A stretch of 64,000 bases of DNA from Nematocida parisii ERTm1 (Eukaryota; Microsporidia), in NCBI RefSeq assembly GCF_000250985.1, contig NW_013524646.1, forward strand, positions 890,567-954,566. The letters are read 5' to 3'. Position 1 is the first letter of the stretch. Each line of letters opens with the position of its first letter. The position numbers and the translations under genes are program-made. The notes below the pieces were generated by a model, which did no database searches, was not told the origin of the DNA, and was given only the letters and a program-made list of their open reading frames with translations. Below are positions 27,812 to 38,051 of the stretch, piece after piece.

Positions 27812-29896
27812 ATGAAGAATAATGCAAAAACACTACTATTAATATTCATGCTTATGTGTCTATTGCCACTAGGCATAGTAATTTGCACAGCCTGGCGTAA
27901 ATTCAAACGGGTAGATAAGAGAACTACTAATATGGTTTTAGAAAATCCCTGTGAAAAAAAACAAGAGATAAATAATCTAAATAGAAATACTCGCCTGAAC
28001 TCGGCGGAAAGCGAACCTACGCTAAGAAAAACTACTCCATTAAGTGCAGAGAGAAATGCAAAGGAATTGGGATATGTGCCAAATACACACTTTAGTCCAG
28101 TGGATGGGACTTTTATGGAAAATAATTCTAGCACAAAATCAGTGTTTATGGAATGCAATGTCTCAAATAAGCAAGCTGAAAAACAAGAAAACATCCAGAT
28201 AAAAGATGTAAAATATACGAAAAATCAAAACATAAACGCCTCTCAAGAATTAGCATCAGTTCCTGCATGTGGCTTACAAGAAAAAGAGGAGTTAATAGAG
28301 CTGCTAGAATGTCTTTCTAAAAAGAACCCAAGCCTAGCTCTAGATCCTCGCGATTACAATGACACTTATATTATCAATACACTTCTTGTGAACAGAAATA
28401 TACCTGTAATTGAAAACCTTGTAATTTCAAGCATAAAGGCAATAGAAGAAATAACACTATGGGAGGCTTTGCTGGCATGCAAAGAAGGAAGGTCCATAGA
28501 CATAGATGCCAGCCACTTATATTCTAGTATTCAAGTTGTTATTCGCTATCCTAAGGACCTGTTTTATATTCCACTTATTGCACATGCATTGTTTACGTAT
28601 TACAGCTCAAAGAATATGTCTTTTGTTTCTTTGTCCCTATTGCAGTTTAACTTTAAGCTAAATATAAACATTTTCAACGAATTTCAGATATTTAGAGAAG
28701 TAAAGAGTCTTATGCTGTGCAGAACATTTATTTGGACTAGCACCCTTAATACACTAAAAGGCTTTAACAATTTGAAGAAGCTTAGAATTTCAAAAGTAAT
28801 AGTGTTAAACAGCGGCGACACTGCCACAGCTCCCTCTTTACCAAAGTCACTGAAAAGATTAATTATATCTGATATTGATAAAAAAATTCTAAACTGGATT
28901 CTTGTTGGAGTAGACCTATGCCCGAATCTAGAAGACGTAGAAATCTCAGAAATTGACTCTATGGATACTTGCGCTCTGAATCAACTAACAACTCTTAGCA
29001 AATTAACTTCATTCAGACTCAGAAACGTAGTGTTTTCTGGCTGCCCAGACTTCTCCTTCCTTAAACAGATGAATATACTCAGAAGACTAACTATGTGGAA
29101 TATTTTCTATTCTTACACTGAAAAGTTTAAAGTAGAAGAATTGAATAAAATTAAAAATAATCTACTATACTTAGTTCCAGACAGTGCAGAAAAGAAAATA
29201 CTCGATGAATATGCAGACGTAGTGAAGAAAAACAAAGAAGTTGGAAAAAGCATTTCTTCTATCAATATTATTGTAGATAGCAAGCTATACAATGACCTAG
29301 GGATGCATAAAACAGCTCCTAGGAAGAATGAAAGGTGTGCTATCCGAATTGAAATTATAAATAACATAGACTATTTCGGGGTATATTCAGTTGGGTTAGA
29401 ATTTACACTAAATGATACACATTGCTGGCTTGATATTAGAATTGATCCGGAAACAGCAGTAGACCCTGCCTCTTTATTACTTGATAGCCTACAGAGAATT
29501 AGATTCTCGTTCTTACAAATAGAAACCATTAGAACAATACATGTAGAGAATTCTCTTAGTATTAAACCAAAAGAAAATTTAATAATAGACATGCTTTCAG
29601 ATAAAATAATTAACTATGCAAAGAACAGCAAGATAAAAAGCTTAAAACTAGTAGCTTTAGTGCCATCAGTAACAATAGATATGTATAAAATTATTATGTT
29701 TAATAATTCTATGCCAGATCTTGAAAACCTAGAGCTATCAAATATTACCTTTGCACCAGACACTACAGAGCCAGAAAGCATCGATGAAAAAAATACTCTG
29801 CAGATTTATAAAGAACATATGCCAAAAAATCTGAATTATAAGTCCTTTGCATTTACTAAAAGAGAAAACAATCTTGTATTTTCTGGGTATTCATAA
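27812..29896 (+). CDS. Family B leucine-rich-repeat-like anchored protein (694 aa)
   Basis: Unknown function; the shortest family B member. 'MKNNAK' head and signal anchor 7-26. The stalk is short, to about 150. 'KEELIELLECLSKKNPSL' lies near 163, 'ITLWEALLACKEGRSIDID' near 217, leucine-rich-like repeats at 270-425 ('LKKLRISKVIVLNSGD', 'LEDVEISEIDSMDTCALNQLT', 'SFRLRNVVFSGCPDFSFLKQM'), 'IFYSYTEKFKVEEL' near 430, and the C-terminal domain with 'LSDKIINYAKNSKIKSLKLVALVP'. It lies outside the 10-23 kb array, next to the inverted-duplication arm, with repeat D in its promoter region. Confidence 0.9.
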   Translation: MKNNAKTLLLIFMLMCLLPLGIVICTAWRKFKRVDKRTTNMVLENPCEKKQEINNLNRNTRLNSAESEPTLRKTTPLSAERNAKELGYVPNTHFSPVDGTFMENNSSTKSVFMECNVSNKQAEKQENIQIKDVKYTKNQNINASQELASVPACGLQEKEELIELLECLSKKNPSLALDPRDYNDTYIINTLLVNRNIPVIENLVISSIKAIEEITLWEALLACKEGRSIDIDASHLYSSIQVVIRYPKDLFYIPLIAHALFTYYSSKNMSFVSLSLLQFNFKLNINIFNEFQIFREVKSLMLCRTFIWTSTLNTLKGFNNLKKLRISKVIVLNSGDTATAPSLPKSLKRLIISDIDKKILNWILVGVDLCPNLEDVEISEIDSMDTCALNQLTTLSKLTSFRLRNVVFSGCPDFSFLKQMNILRRLTMWNIFYSYTEKFKVEELNKIKNNLLYLVPDSAEKKILDEYADVVKKNKEVGKSISSINIIVDSKLYNDLGMHKTAPRKNERCAIRIEIINNIDYFGVYSVGLEFTLNDTHCWLDIRIDPETAVDPASLLLDSLQRIRFSFLQIETIRTIHVENSLSIKPKENLIIDMLSDKIINYAKNSKIKSLKLVALVPSVTIDMYKIIMFNNSMPDLENLELSNITFAPDTTEPESIDEKNTLQIYKEHMPKNLNYKSFAFTKRENNLVFSGYS

Positions 29897-30424
29897 CAAG
29901 CCATATGAGATGTCCATCTATGGACTATGCCCATGCATTTAATTTGGTTTCGAGAGCTTTCTCTGCAATCTACTAACCAATGTATATTGAATGAATAACA
30001 TAATACTTTTATAATTTAAATAAATTGTACATAAAGAGTAATAATAGTGTATGTATTTCATTTTTTCTTTTATTTGTATAAAAAACGAAGAGGGAATAAA
30101 TTTGCAGTATACAAAAAAAGAGAAAAATCAGCAGCATGTAGAGAAATAAACAGCCCAATATAGTCTACATATAAATCAGGGCATGTTTAGTTATAAGGAA
30201 TAAATGTTATACTGTAAATTCAATAACTAAACGCTTCGAAATGGCAGTAAATAACAGGAAATGCATGGGTATGATAAATGAAAAGAGTAAAATATGCTAC
30301 GCATGGGATTAAGCATGGCAGCAGATAGATAATTCGAGTTTTCTCTAACAATCCGCTATAAGCACTATTTGGGTATATGGTATTAAAAAGAAACAAGATA
30401 AATTAAAATATTTTATTCCCTGAA
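29897..30424. other. Intergenic spacer
   Basis: A diverged family B 3' flank (TGAATGAATAAC...TTTAAATAAA near 29990-30040) followed by AT-rich DNA. No RNA gene or supported ORF. Confidence 0.5.
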
Positions 30425-32590
30425 ATGATTTTTAGTATAATAACAAAGCTGCTACTAGTAGCATACACTGTATGCGCAAGAAGTATGCCAAAGGAAATAA
30501 AGGACATGCATGAGACTCTGTTCGGGAGAGAAGGTTGTTTAGTAGCAATCCACCCAGATGGCCCACTCAGTCCATTCCGTGGGTATATTATGCACAAAAC
30601 TGGGTATATGTATAACAAGAGACTCTATGCACCCGAAATAGACACCGAATATAGTCTGAAGCCAACTAATGAAGTAGCAGATAATGGAGGCCCAATTTAC
30701 AAGTATATAAGAGACCCCGCCAAGGACAGGCCATATACAGATATTTGTGAGGATCTGGAGAAGAACGAGTATCTTAAGCAGTTTCATACACAGCTAATTC
30801 GGATGTTTTCCTTTGCAGAAGGGTCGCTTTCTATTGTAGCAGACAGAGAAGATGCACTGTATTCATTCTTAAAAAGGGATGAAGTGCAGCCACAGAGCAT
30901 GTACATTCTGGCTGCTCTTTTCCTCTTGTCTGAGAAGGTAAACATTCCTATTGTAGCAGAGTTAGAAGAAGGAAAAGAAAAGCTTGTTCTAAAAAGTAAA
31001 GATGAAAAAACTACATATGTTACCCAGAGCCTTGTTTTATATGAAGACATGACACGGCTAAAAAAAGGAGAGAAGAACTATCACACAGAGACTGTGGACA
31101 TTATTGCTTTTCTGCGCAGGTATATAGACAATCCCCATATGCATGGGCTCACTGAGCCAATTTCATATAAGCAGTTTATGTCAGGGGAATTTTTGAGTAC
31201 TCCACAGTTCCTTATTCAGTCATACATATACGAATTTGTTGGCATAGCAGGCCGATATATTGAGTTTGTAAATGCGGTGCATACTCTTTTAACTGAGCAA
31301 ATAGATTACAATGACTCTGGTGTATTTAATGCAATAAATAGTGTAAGCCAGAGGGATAGCTATGTGTTTGAAAAGTGCTTTATAGAAAAAGAAGATCTTT
31401 CTAGCGCAAAAGACCACATAACCTCCATTTATGAATACAGCAAGATGCTAGACAGCTATGATGCTTTCCCTTTCATTACACCACTACAGCTGCCACACTA
31501 CAAACTAATGAGTACATATAGCAGAGACACAGATACTTTTATACTGGATGACAAAAGAATGTATTTCAACTGTTCAGAGACTGTTCTGCTAGGCTTATTA
31601 TGCTGTCTGGTTTATGACCCAGAAATGAGAGCATACACAACGGAACATTTGCCCAAGGCTTCAAAGCCATTGAAAGACTTTTTCAGAAAATACAGCAAGC
31701 CGGTTGAAACTACAGGATATGAGATGCAGCAGGACTGGTGCAGAGTAGTGGCAGACTTGAAGAGTGATAAGATTCTGTATAGGCTTGAGGGAGGCAATTT
31801 GCTAGGCGGTGGCCTGTTAAACATTTTATATGTTCTAGCAGAAGTGGCTGGAGAGAGCCAAGAAGCTTGCAGAACACTTAATTACATAGAGAAGATGTGC
31901 TGTGCAGGGAAGATATCTAACCCGAATGACATAGAAGAGTATCTAACTAATATGCTCAGGTCACTATCAAAGAATAAGAATCTTATAGTAGAGTCTAATA
32001 AGCTTATATTAAACATGCGAGAAGATACAAAGCACGATGTTTTTGGTGGAATAAAGCTAATGTACACAGCCAATGGTATAAAACACGGAATATTTATGGA
32101 TATACGCCTACGCCTGGCCAGATTTGTCCCGATAGAAGATTTATTATCTAGTGAGAACGACAAAACCGTAGAACGCACGCTTACTGAAATACAGAGTGCG
32201 TACAGTGACCCAGAAAACTATATAGAGTGTTTGATTGGACAGTACATCGGCATAGAATTGGGTAAGACAGATATCTGGTATATACAATCAAGGTACCTTC
32301 TTAATGAGAAAATTCAAGCGTGCATCAAAGATAACTCAAACAGTGTGTACAGTCTGTTTATTTTAGGAAAGATTGATTGTAGCGATTATGTGGTTCGAAT
32401 CATCACATATTTTTTACCTCTCTATAGAAAAGAGTACGCTTTGTCAGAAAATAGTCCGCTGGTTCGGTTTACCAGCAACATAATAGGCAGTGTTCCTCTG
32501 GACAATCCGGTGATAAGAGAGGATGTTTTAATTGGCCACCATTATAGTGAAGAATTCAGTAGGTACTATCCGCGAATTGAAATATACTAG
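30425..32590 (+). CDS. Family A secreted protein lacking the C-terminal domain (721 aa)
   Basis: Unknown function. The ATG gives a compact signal peptide ('MIFSIITKLLLVAYTVCA', cleavage near 18). Blocks: 'HPDGPLSPFRGYIMHKTGYMYNKRLYAPEIDT' near 40-72, 'MFSFAEGSLSIV' near 127, 'AALFLLSEKVNIPI' near 162, 'SYKQFMSGEFLSTPQFLIQSYIYEFV' 247-280, 'LLGLLCCLVYDP...YTTEHLP' near 388, 'QQDWCRVVADLK' near 435 and 'SPLVRFTSNIIGSVPLDNP' near 677. It ends right after 'YYPRIEIY'. Its close relative at 24328-27045 continues ~200 residues beyond this motif. I see no continuation of the C-terminal domain downstream. Confidence 0.9.
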   Translation: MIFSIITKLLLVAYTVCARSMPKEIKDMHETLFGREGCLVAIHPDGPLSPFRGYIMHKTGYMYNKRLYAPEIDTEYSLKPTNEVADNGGPIYKYIRDPAKDRPYTDICEDLEKNEYLKQFHTQLIRMFSFAEGSLSIVADREDALYSFLKRDEVQPQSMYILAALFLLSEKVNIPIVAELEEGKEKLVLKSKDEKTTYVTQSLVLYEDMTRLKKGEKNYHTETVDIIAFLRRYIDNPHMHGLTEPISYKQFMSGEFLSTPQFLIQSYIYEFVGIAGRYIEFVNAVHTLLTEQIDYNDSGVFNAINSVSQRDSYVFEKCFIEKEDLSSAKDHITSIYEYSKMLDSYDAFPFITPLQLPHYKLMSTYSRDTDTFILDDKRMYFNCSETVLLGLLCCLVYDPEMRAYTTEHLPKASKPLKDFFRKYSKPVETTGYEMQQDWCRVVADLKSDKILYRLEGGNLLGGGLLNILYVLAEVAGESQEACRTLNYIEKMCCAGKISNPNDIEEYLTNMLRSLSKNKNLIVESNKLILNMREDTKHDVFGGIKLMYTANGIKHGIFMDIRLRLARFVPIEDLLSSENDKTVERTLTEIQSAYSDPENYIECLIGQYIGIELGKTDIWYIQSRYLLNEKIQACIKDNSNSVYSLFILGKIDCSDYVVRIITYFLPLYRKEYALSENSPLVRFTSNIIGSVPLDNPVIREDVLIGHHYSEEFSRYYPRIEIY

Positions 32591-33057
32591 AAAAAGGCCA
32601 TGAAAATTGTCTGTGTATGTTTTTACACGGGTTCAAATGAATCGAATGTGCCAAGCTATCCATAGGATGTTTGGGAATACAATGTTTGTTAGATGTATTA
32701 CTACTATTATTTCTGGTTATTTTAAGTACCTCTGGGGCCAAAATTCTATGAGGTAGTGTTTTATTTTAAGTATACAATATAGAACATCCAGAAATAGCAG
32801 AAGAGGCGTGTACACGATAGGTGTACATAAAACAAATGTCTGCTCAATAGTGGGTACAGACCATCATAATAAAGAGATTCTACAATACACTTTTTAATTC
32901 AGAGTTTTCGGGTTATGCCAGGAATAATAAATTAAATTGATATTTATGAAATATAAATATGCACTGAAACTTAAATAATAGTTAAAGTTTGCGAATGAGC
33001 AATTTCAAGAAAGCAACTTATTTCAAACAGAATATCTCTTATAGGTTTATATTTTTA
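32591..33057. other. Intergenic spacer
   Basis: AT-rich, with the exact 10-mer TTCGGGTTAT at 32907. No RNA gene was recognised; a 'GGGTTCAAAT' word near 32629 is not part of a tRNA. Confidence 0.5.
33041..33057 (+). promoter_or_regulatory. Family B leader element (diverged)
   Basis: ATAGGTTTATATTTTTA immediately precedes the ATG at 33058 and marks it as the true start rather than the ATG at 32995. Confidence 0.5.
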
Positions 33058-35208
33058 ATGGAAAAAAACACACTAATAAAACTGCTATTGCTTATATGTT
33101 TGGCTGTGTTAAATGCCTTAATTAGTATAAAAAAGCTGCCTTTAATTAATCTAAGTAAAAGAAAATATATGTATGCACCGAGCTGTATATACATTTCAGC
33201 ATCATCTGATAAAAACCCCATATTCAAAAAATCTATTGACACTCCCAAGCATTGTGGTAAGAAGGAAAAGGAAAATAATAATATTACTCAAAAAATAGCT
33301 CAAGTACTTTCAGAGAAACTCGAAAAAGACTATCAAATGATAAGAGAAACCGACAGAAAGGAGCCAGTATTTATAGCAAGTAATACAACCACAATGAAGA
33401 CCCCAGAAACCTCGAATAGCAATGAATTTATAAATAGAGAGAACAATAACCCGAATCAAACGATAAAGAGAAAATCCAAAGAAATAAAAAAAACCTTTAG
33501 ATCAAAGGACAGCAGTGTAGAAAAAACAAGTGAAGAGCCCCAAGTATTGTGTGAATATAAATATGCATCAGAAAAAAAGGAAGTAATAGAAGTACTGGGC
33601 AAAGTTATTAAAAAGAGTCTAGAGGGCCATGGATTAAACCAAAGTTTCATTAACGAAATATCTATTAATACAGTTATTGAACATAAAACAACAGTTGTAA
33701 TTGAAAATACCAGCATATCTGGAGATATAGAAACCAAAACTCTCTGGGATGTACTAAAGGAGTGCATTGCGGACACAAGAACCGATAAAAATGACAGAAG
33801 GAATATTGCCACTTCTATTGCTTCATATCCAAAGCGCCTTAAGCCTGTGCCAATAATTATCCATGCGATATTAGCACACTACAATTCATACCAGGCGCGT
33901 GTGGGCTGCTTGGTTATTTGTGGGTTTGACCTCCAGTTAAATGAAAATGCATTTAGCGTCTATACAATATTTTTTTCGATAGAAAAGCTTCTGCTGCGCA
34001 GAACACTAATATCCTTTGATGTATTGAATATGTTAAACAAGTGCATTTCATTAAAAAGCCTCTCTGTTTACATGGGATCAGTTATAAAATCAAACGCAAA
34101 TATTAATCTATCACTACCGTTGCATCTAGAAGAACTAAATCTGGGCTGCATTAGCAGGCACTATGCAAACTTAATACTTTGTAGCGCAGCCATGTGCCAA
34201 CTTCTCAGAGAAATATCCATATCTAGTATTGACTTCATGGACACCGACCGGCTAAATGGTTTAAAGCATATAAATAATGTCAGATCATTCACTCTCAGAG
34301 ATATAGTGTTTAGTGTGTGCCCTGACTTTTCATTCCTAAAAAGAATGAGTGCACTTCAAGAGTTAAATATGAATAAGATTTTCTACTCATACACAAATGA
34401 GTTTAAGCTAAAAGACATATATGAGATTAAGGAGACTCTGAGGTATCTAAGCACAGAGGCGGCTCTAGTGGACTCATATGTTTTGGAAGGGAATAATATA
34501 GTAAAAGAGAATAGAACAATTGGAATGCACATTTCTCCCACTACCATTCGTGTAGATGCTAAGTTGTATATAGATTTGGGGCTTAATAGAATGCTACCTA
34601 CGATGAACCAAGTGTATACTGTCTGTATTGTATTTGTAAAGGAAGTTTATTGTTTCCTAATGGATCCAGTTGAATTAGAATTTTCAATAGACAGCACACT
34701 GTGCTATCTTGACATTAGTGCAAAAACTGCCACTTTCGCCAGTCAAACACTACTTAGGCAGATCCAGCAGATAGAGCCTCCATTTTTATACATGCAAAGC
34801 ATTCAACACATATATCTAATGAACTTCCTTAAAGAGCTAAGTCAAAATAGCATAATATCGGTTCTATCTGACCGTATATTAAATTATACACAGAACAACA
34901 AAATAAAAACTCTGTATATATCTGCCCCGCTAACACAGTTAACAATGGATATATATAGAATTGTTATGTTTAATGATAGAATGCCTGATCTTAAAGAGCT
35001 ATGTCTGTTTAATGTTCTTTTTATACCTACAAGCACAAGTCCCAGGAACGAAAATCAAAAAAAGGCGCTAACGGCATATTCTACGCTGATACATGCGGCC
35101 CCTCCTCTTATGTTTAACTGCAAGCTTATGAAAAGCGGCGATATTCTTATAATAATGGATTCTTCTACTGATGGCCGGACATTCACCTCTATGAGCCGCT
35201 CTTTCTAG
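33058..35208 (+). CDS. Family B leucine-rich-repeat-like anchored protein (716 aa)
   Basis: Unknown function. The frame is open further 5', but the leader and the family-typical 'MEKNTLIK' followed by an anchor (7-22) place the start at 33058. Basic/Asn-rich stalk to ~175. 'EKKEVIEVLGKVIKKSLEG' near 176, 'KTLWDVLKECIADTRTD' near 227, leucine-rich-like repeats at 285-435 with 'FSIEKLLLRRTLISFDVLNML', 'ISISSIDFMDTDRLNGLKH' and 'SFTLRDIVFSVCPDFSFLKRM', 'IFYSYTNEFKL' near 440, and the C-terminal domain with 'LSDRILNYTQNNKIKTLYI'. The Ser/Arg-rich end differs from siblings. It forms a sub-group with 55844-58012, with which it also shares a 3' flank. Confidence 0.9.
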   Translation: MEKNTLIKLLLLICLAVLNALISIKKLPLINLSKRKYMYAPSCIYISASSDKNPIFKKSIDTPKHCGKKEKENNNITQKIAQVLSEKLEKDYQMIRETDRKEPVFIASNTTTMKTPETSNSNEFINRENNNPNQTIKRKSKEIKKTFRSKDSSVEKTSEEPQVLCEYKYASEKKEVIEVLGKVIKKSLEGHGLNQSFINEISINTVIEHKTTVVIENTSISGDIETKTLWDVLKECIADTRTDKNDRRNIATSIASYPKRLKPVPIIIHAILAHYNSYQARVGCLVICGFDLQLNENAFSVYTIFFSIEKLLLRRTLISFDVLNMLNKCISLKSLSVYMGSVIKSNANINLSLPLHLEELNLGCISRHYANLILCSAAMCQLLREISISSIDFMDTDRLNGLKHINNVRSFTLRDIVFSVCPDFSFLKRMSALQELNMNKIFYSYTNEFKLKDIYEIKETLRYLSTEAALVDSYVLEGNNIVKENRTIGMHISPTTIRVDAKLYIDLGLNRMLPTMNQVYTVCIVFVKEVYCFLMDPVELEFSIDSTLCYLDISAKTATFASQTLLRQIQQIEPPFLYMQSIQHIYLMNFLKELSQNSIISVLSDRILNYTQNNKIKTLYISAPLTQLTMDIYRIVMFNDRMPDLKELCLFNVLFIPTSTSPRNENQKKALTAYSTLIHAAPPLMFNCKLMKSGDILIIMDSSTDGRTFTSMSRSF

Positions 35209-35716
35209 TAATCATGCCAGCTTCTATTTTACATTATTAAAGGCATAAACTAATGGGTAATTATACTGCCATATAATTCTCTATTTTTTATTAGCAATAG
35301 CGTATACGGTGTTACTAATACTATATGAATAGTTTATTTGTATGATGTTTATATTTAAAAATAAAATAATCCAAAAGGAAAAAAAGAAGTATTAAAGATA
35401 AATAGGGCATATTTCTGTTGAACAGCACAAGTAAAGACATGAAACCTCGCTTAATAAGATAAATTAAACATGAGAAGAGGCCATAGTAAAGTATCTACTT
35501 GTGCCCAGAATATGATTATTTCAGGTTATATGATAGCAAAGAGATTCAATTCATGTGAGTTTTATTTTGGGTTATATTATGCTAGGATGATTAAGAGGGA
35601 GGACATTAGAATAAATTAATTTATTTAAATAGAGTAATTAAGATACTAGGTCTAATAGGTTTTTAATTAATAGTTTTATTCTGGTAAAGAGGGTATTTCT
35701 CAGTGTAGAAAGTTAA
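35209..35716. other. Intergenic spacer between convergent genes
   Basis: Contains repeat F (35347-35602) shared with the flank of the sister gene at 55844. The two genes here face each other. 10-mer variants lie near 35519 (TTTCAGGTTAT) and 35568 (TTTGGGTTAT). Confidence 0.55.
35347..35602 (+). repeat. Shared 3'-flank repeat F, copy 1
   Basis: 'TTTATATTTAAAAATAAAAT', 'CACAAGTAAAG.CA.G.AA', 'CAATTCATGT.A.TTTTATTTT' and 'TTAAGAG.GA' occur in the same order at 58470-58757. Both copies follow family B genes of the same sub-group, so the flank was duplicated with the gene. Confidence 0.65.
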
Positions 35717-37594
35717 CTATCTAAGAAAGAAGATCTTTTGAAGGGCATAGGCGCCCGCGGCAGAGACAGCTAGAAGCATGTTAAATGTGATTTGGCCTGC
35801 TTTGCTGATGTAAGTAGGAGTAAGTGTTGCTTTTTTTATAGTAGTGGTAGGAGGAAGTGGTATCTTTTCTGTGGTGGTAGGTAATATATAATCTGTAGTG
35901 GTAGAAGGCATGTGATGCATTGGAGAAGAGAGAGCCAGCTCTTTTATCAAAGCCATGTAGTATGACATTTCATCTAATCCCCTTTCTTCATCTGTTAGTC
36001 CTATATGTTCAACTGCATACTTGGTTATTTTCCATATATATTCTACATAGCTTTCTATATCGCTATCTGCTGCATTGTAGAAGTCATTGTTCGCATTCTG
36101 CAACGGATTAGATAGACCTATATTATTAGTTAGCACAGCGTACCCACGTAAGTCCCCTAGCTTGTCTTTAAAGCTCATTGTAGCAAAATTTAGTAAATTC
36201 ATTGCGCTTTTTACTAAATACCATATTTCTTCAAATTCATCATTGATCTCATATGTATTATCATTGGATACGTCAACATTGGAAACTCTACTTTTTGCAT
36301 TTTCAATTATAGTGTATATTTTGTTAAAATACTCTTTTCCCTCATTTATATGCTCATCTTTATAGCTATGCAAATAACCCTTTAAATATTTTAAACCATA
36401 CGGTGTTTCTATATTTGAAAGATGTTCAATAAATTTAAAGACGCCAAACAGTTGATATATAAAGCACTTATTTGTAAACTTCCATATATTTTTAAGGTGG
36501 CTTATTGTTAATTTGGTAGTAATTTCACTGCTATTTTTCAAATCGAGTAAAAGGGGCATGTCTGCAGAAACAATATCTAGATATTCTTTGTTTACATTGA
36601 ATTTAGGCAAAGCCATACCAAATTTTTCTATTTCATTAAACATTCCTCCAATAAACATAGTTAATTTTACTTGGGATGTGTCTATTATGTTCTTAAGACG
36701 ACTCAGCGTTTCTTTAGTTGTTTTTGGTGTAGAGTAGTCAACTATTTTATTTATGAAGTCTTTAGAGCTGTTAAATCTTGCAATATCCCCAAAGTCTTGC
36801 TTTTTGTACATTGCTGGGGGTTTATTCATATCTAAAAACATGGCAGCCACTTGCTCTTCACTTATATCATACTTTTGAAACAAATCTATTTTTTGACTTG
36901 CGAATTTTAATTTAAAGTGTGTTTTGATCATGTTTTTGAAGTCTTCTTTTACAAATGGATAGTAATCACGCACTCTTGCGCTAAGAATAGGTACATTTAT
37001 AATTTTGTCATTATTTCGGGTTATATTAACAGATTCAGTGTGCATATTCGGGTTATTTCCCATGTAATACACAACAACAAAGTCTTGTACCAATTCTTCA
37101 AAGTAATTTGAATCTACTATAGTTTGATAGCTACTAATCGAATAGTAATTATTAGTTTCTAGCCAATGGTATTGCAAATAATCATTTAATTGCATTCCTG
37201 TAATGGCTTTAAAATTTGAATTAAACTTGTATATAATGTATCTATGCTCAGATTTGGCGTTTCGTGTTTGCCGGATTTTTTTCAAATTTCTTTTTGGTTG
37301 TTCAGTACTACTATTAGTTGCTGTATTTTTACCATATTTTTGTATTGATGCTTCTAACATATTATTTGCATATCTAATAGAATCTTCTCTTTCACCTACA
37401 GTTGAATCCATGCCGTGTATAGTGCTAATTATCCCTTTATGTATATGGTCTTGAGGGGCGTGTGCAGAAGCTAGTGTAGATGTATTTACCAGCTCCATAG
37501 ACGTCTGTACTAGTCTAATATTTATGCAGATTATTCCTATTATAAGCATAGCATATTCTGTTACTTTAATTTGCTGTGGTATAGAATATAACAT
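35717..37594 (-). CDS. Predicted type I membrane protein with Thr-rich stalk (625 aa)
   Basis: Unrecognised, and not clearly family A or B. I place the start at the first ATG of the frame (37594, 'MLYSIPQQIKVTEY'). The open frame continues upstream into the GC-rich element without any ATG. A hydrophobic segment ('YAMLIIGIICINIRLV', about 14-30) acts as signal or anchor. A ~520-residue hydrophilic, helix-rich ectodomain follows. Near 575-600 is a Thr/Pro-rich stretch ('TTTDYILPTTTEKIPLPPTTT') like an O-glycosylated stalk, then a C-terminal membrane helix ('FNMLLAVSAAGAYALQKIFFL') with a one-residue basic tail. This suggests a surface protein. It contains two exact 10-mers (37015 and 37047). 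Confidence 0.8.
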   Translation of the reverse strand: MLYSIPQQIKVTEYAMLIIGIICINIRLVQTSMELVNTSTLASAHAPQDHIHKGIISTIHGMDSTVGEREDSIRYANNMLEASIQKYGKNTATNSSTEQPKRNLKKIRQTRNAKSEHRYIIYKFNSNFKAITGMQLNDYLQYHWLETNNYYSISSYQTIVDSNYFEELVQDFVVVYYMGNNPNMHTESVNITRNNDKIINVPILSARVRDYYPFVKEDFKNMIKTHFKLKFASQKIDLFQKYDISEEQVAAMFLDMNKPPAMYKKQDFGDIARFNSSKDFINKIVDYSTPKTTKETLSRLKNIIDTSQVKLTMFIGGMFNEIEKFGMALPKFNVNKEYLDIVSADMPLLLDLKNSSEITTKLTISHLKNIWKFTNKCFIYQLFGVFKFIEHLSNIETPYGLKYLKGYLHSYKDEHINEGKEYFNKIYTIIENAKSRVSNVDVSNDNTYEINDEFEEIWYLVKSAMNLLNFATMSFKDKLGDLRGYAVLTNNIGLSNPLQNANNDFYNAADSDIESYVEYIWKITKYAVEHIGLTDEERGLDEMSYYMALIKELALSSPMHHMPSTTTDYILPTTTEKIPLPPTTTIKKATLTPTYISKAGQITFNMLLAVSAAGAYALQKIFFLR

Positions 37595-37669
37595 ATTAAT
37601 CTTTGCTTTATTCACATTAAAGTTCTTATATATTACTATTTGATCATAAATTAAACACAAATTTATATA

Positions 37670-38004
37670 CTTTATGAGATGCTCACGAGGAGGACCCGTC
37701 GCTGCCCGGATAACATCGTCCAAGATAGATAGAGATAGTATTGATGGATGCTCTTTATTATGATTATTAGAATATCGGGAGGTGCGCGGACGCGGAGTCC
37801 ATGTAGCGCTCTACTGGCGCTAAGCCTTTTAGTAAATATGTTTCTTGGTTGTCCCATCATTTGTTTGGACGCGTGCTACTTATGTAGTCCAAAGTTGATC
37901 TGGGATTCTTAGATCCCGGTCTTTCACCGAGGCGGGATCACCGCGCGCGTAGGCGCATTGGAGGATAGGTCTCGGGCCCGCGCGCTTGAGTGGTGGTGCC
38001 ATCA
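37670..38004 (-). repeat. GC-rich dispersed element, copy B (longest)
   Basis: About 335 bp, strikingly GC-rich for this window. On the minus strand, part 1 ('GGCACCACCACTCAAG...GGTGATCCCGCC') matches copy C (61500-61580). The middle ('AGGCTTAGCGCC...GGACTCCGCGTCCGCGCA') matches copy A. The last part ('CTATCTTGG...GCAGCGACGG...CGTGAG') matches A and C. Stem-like words are visible: TTGGAC/GTCCAA (37863-37890) and GGGAT/ATCCC (37902-37917). It fills the gap between the divergent genes 35717 (-) and 38052 (+). Candidate structured ncRNA or SINE-like element. Confidence 0.7.
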
Positions 38005-38014
38005 CAGATATATA

Positions 38015-38040
38015 TGATATAAAAGAAATTTAATTTTAAT
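38015..38040 (+). promoter_or_regulatory. Family A leader element
   Basis: ATATAAAAGAAATTTAATTT lies 12-35 bp before the ATG. It matches the leaders at 6274, 52405 and 58897. Confidence 0.5.
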
Positions 38041-38051
38041 TCAATCCAGAT

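Noticed and set aside
32620-32660. tRNA-like word GGGTTCAAAT
   Set aside because: No matching acceptor stem, A box or cloverleaf around it. I found no convincing tRNA anywhere in the window.
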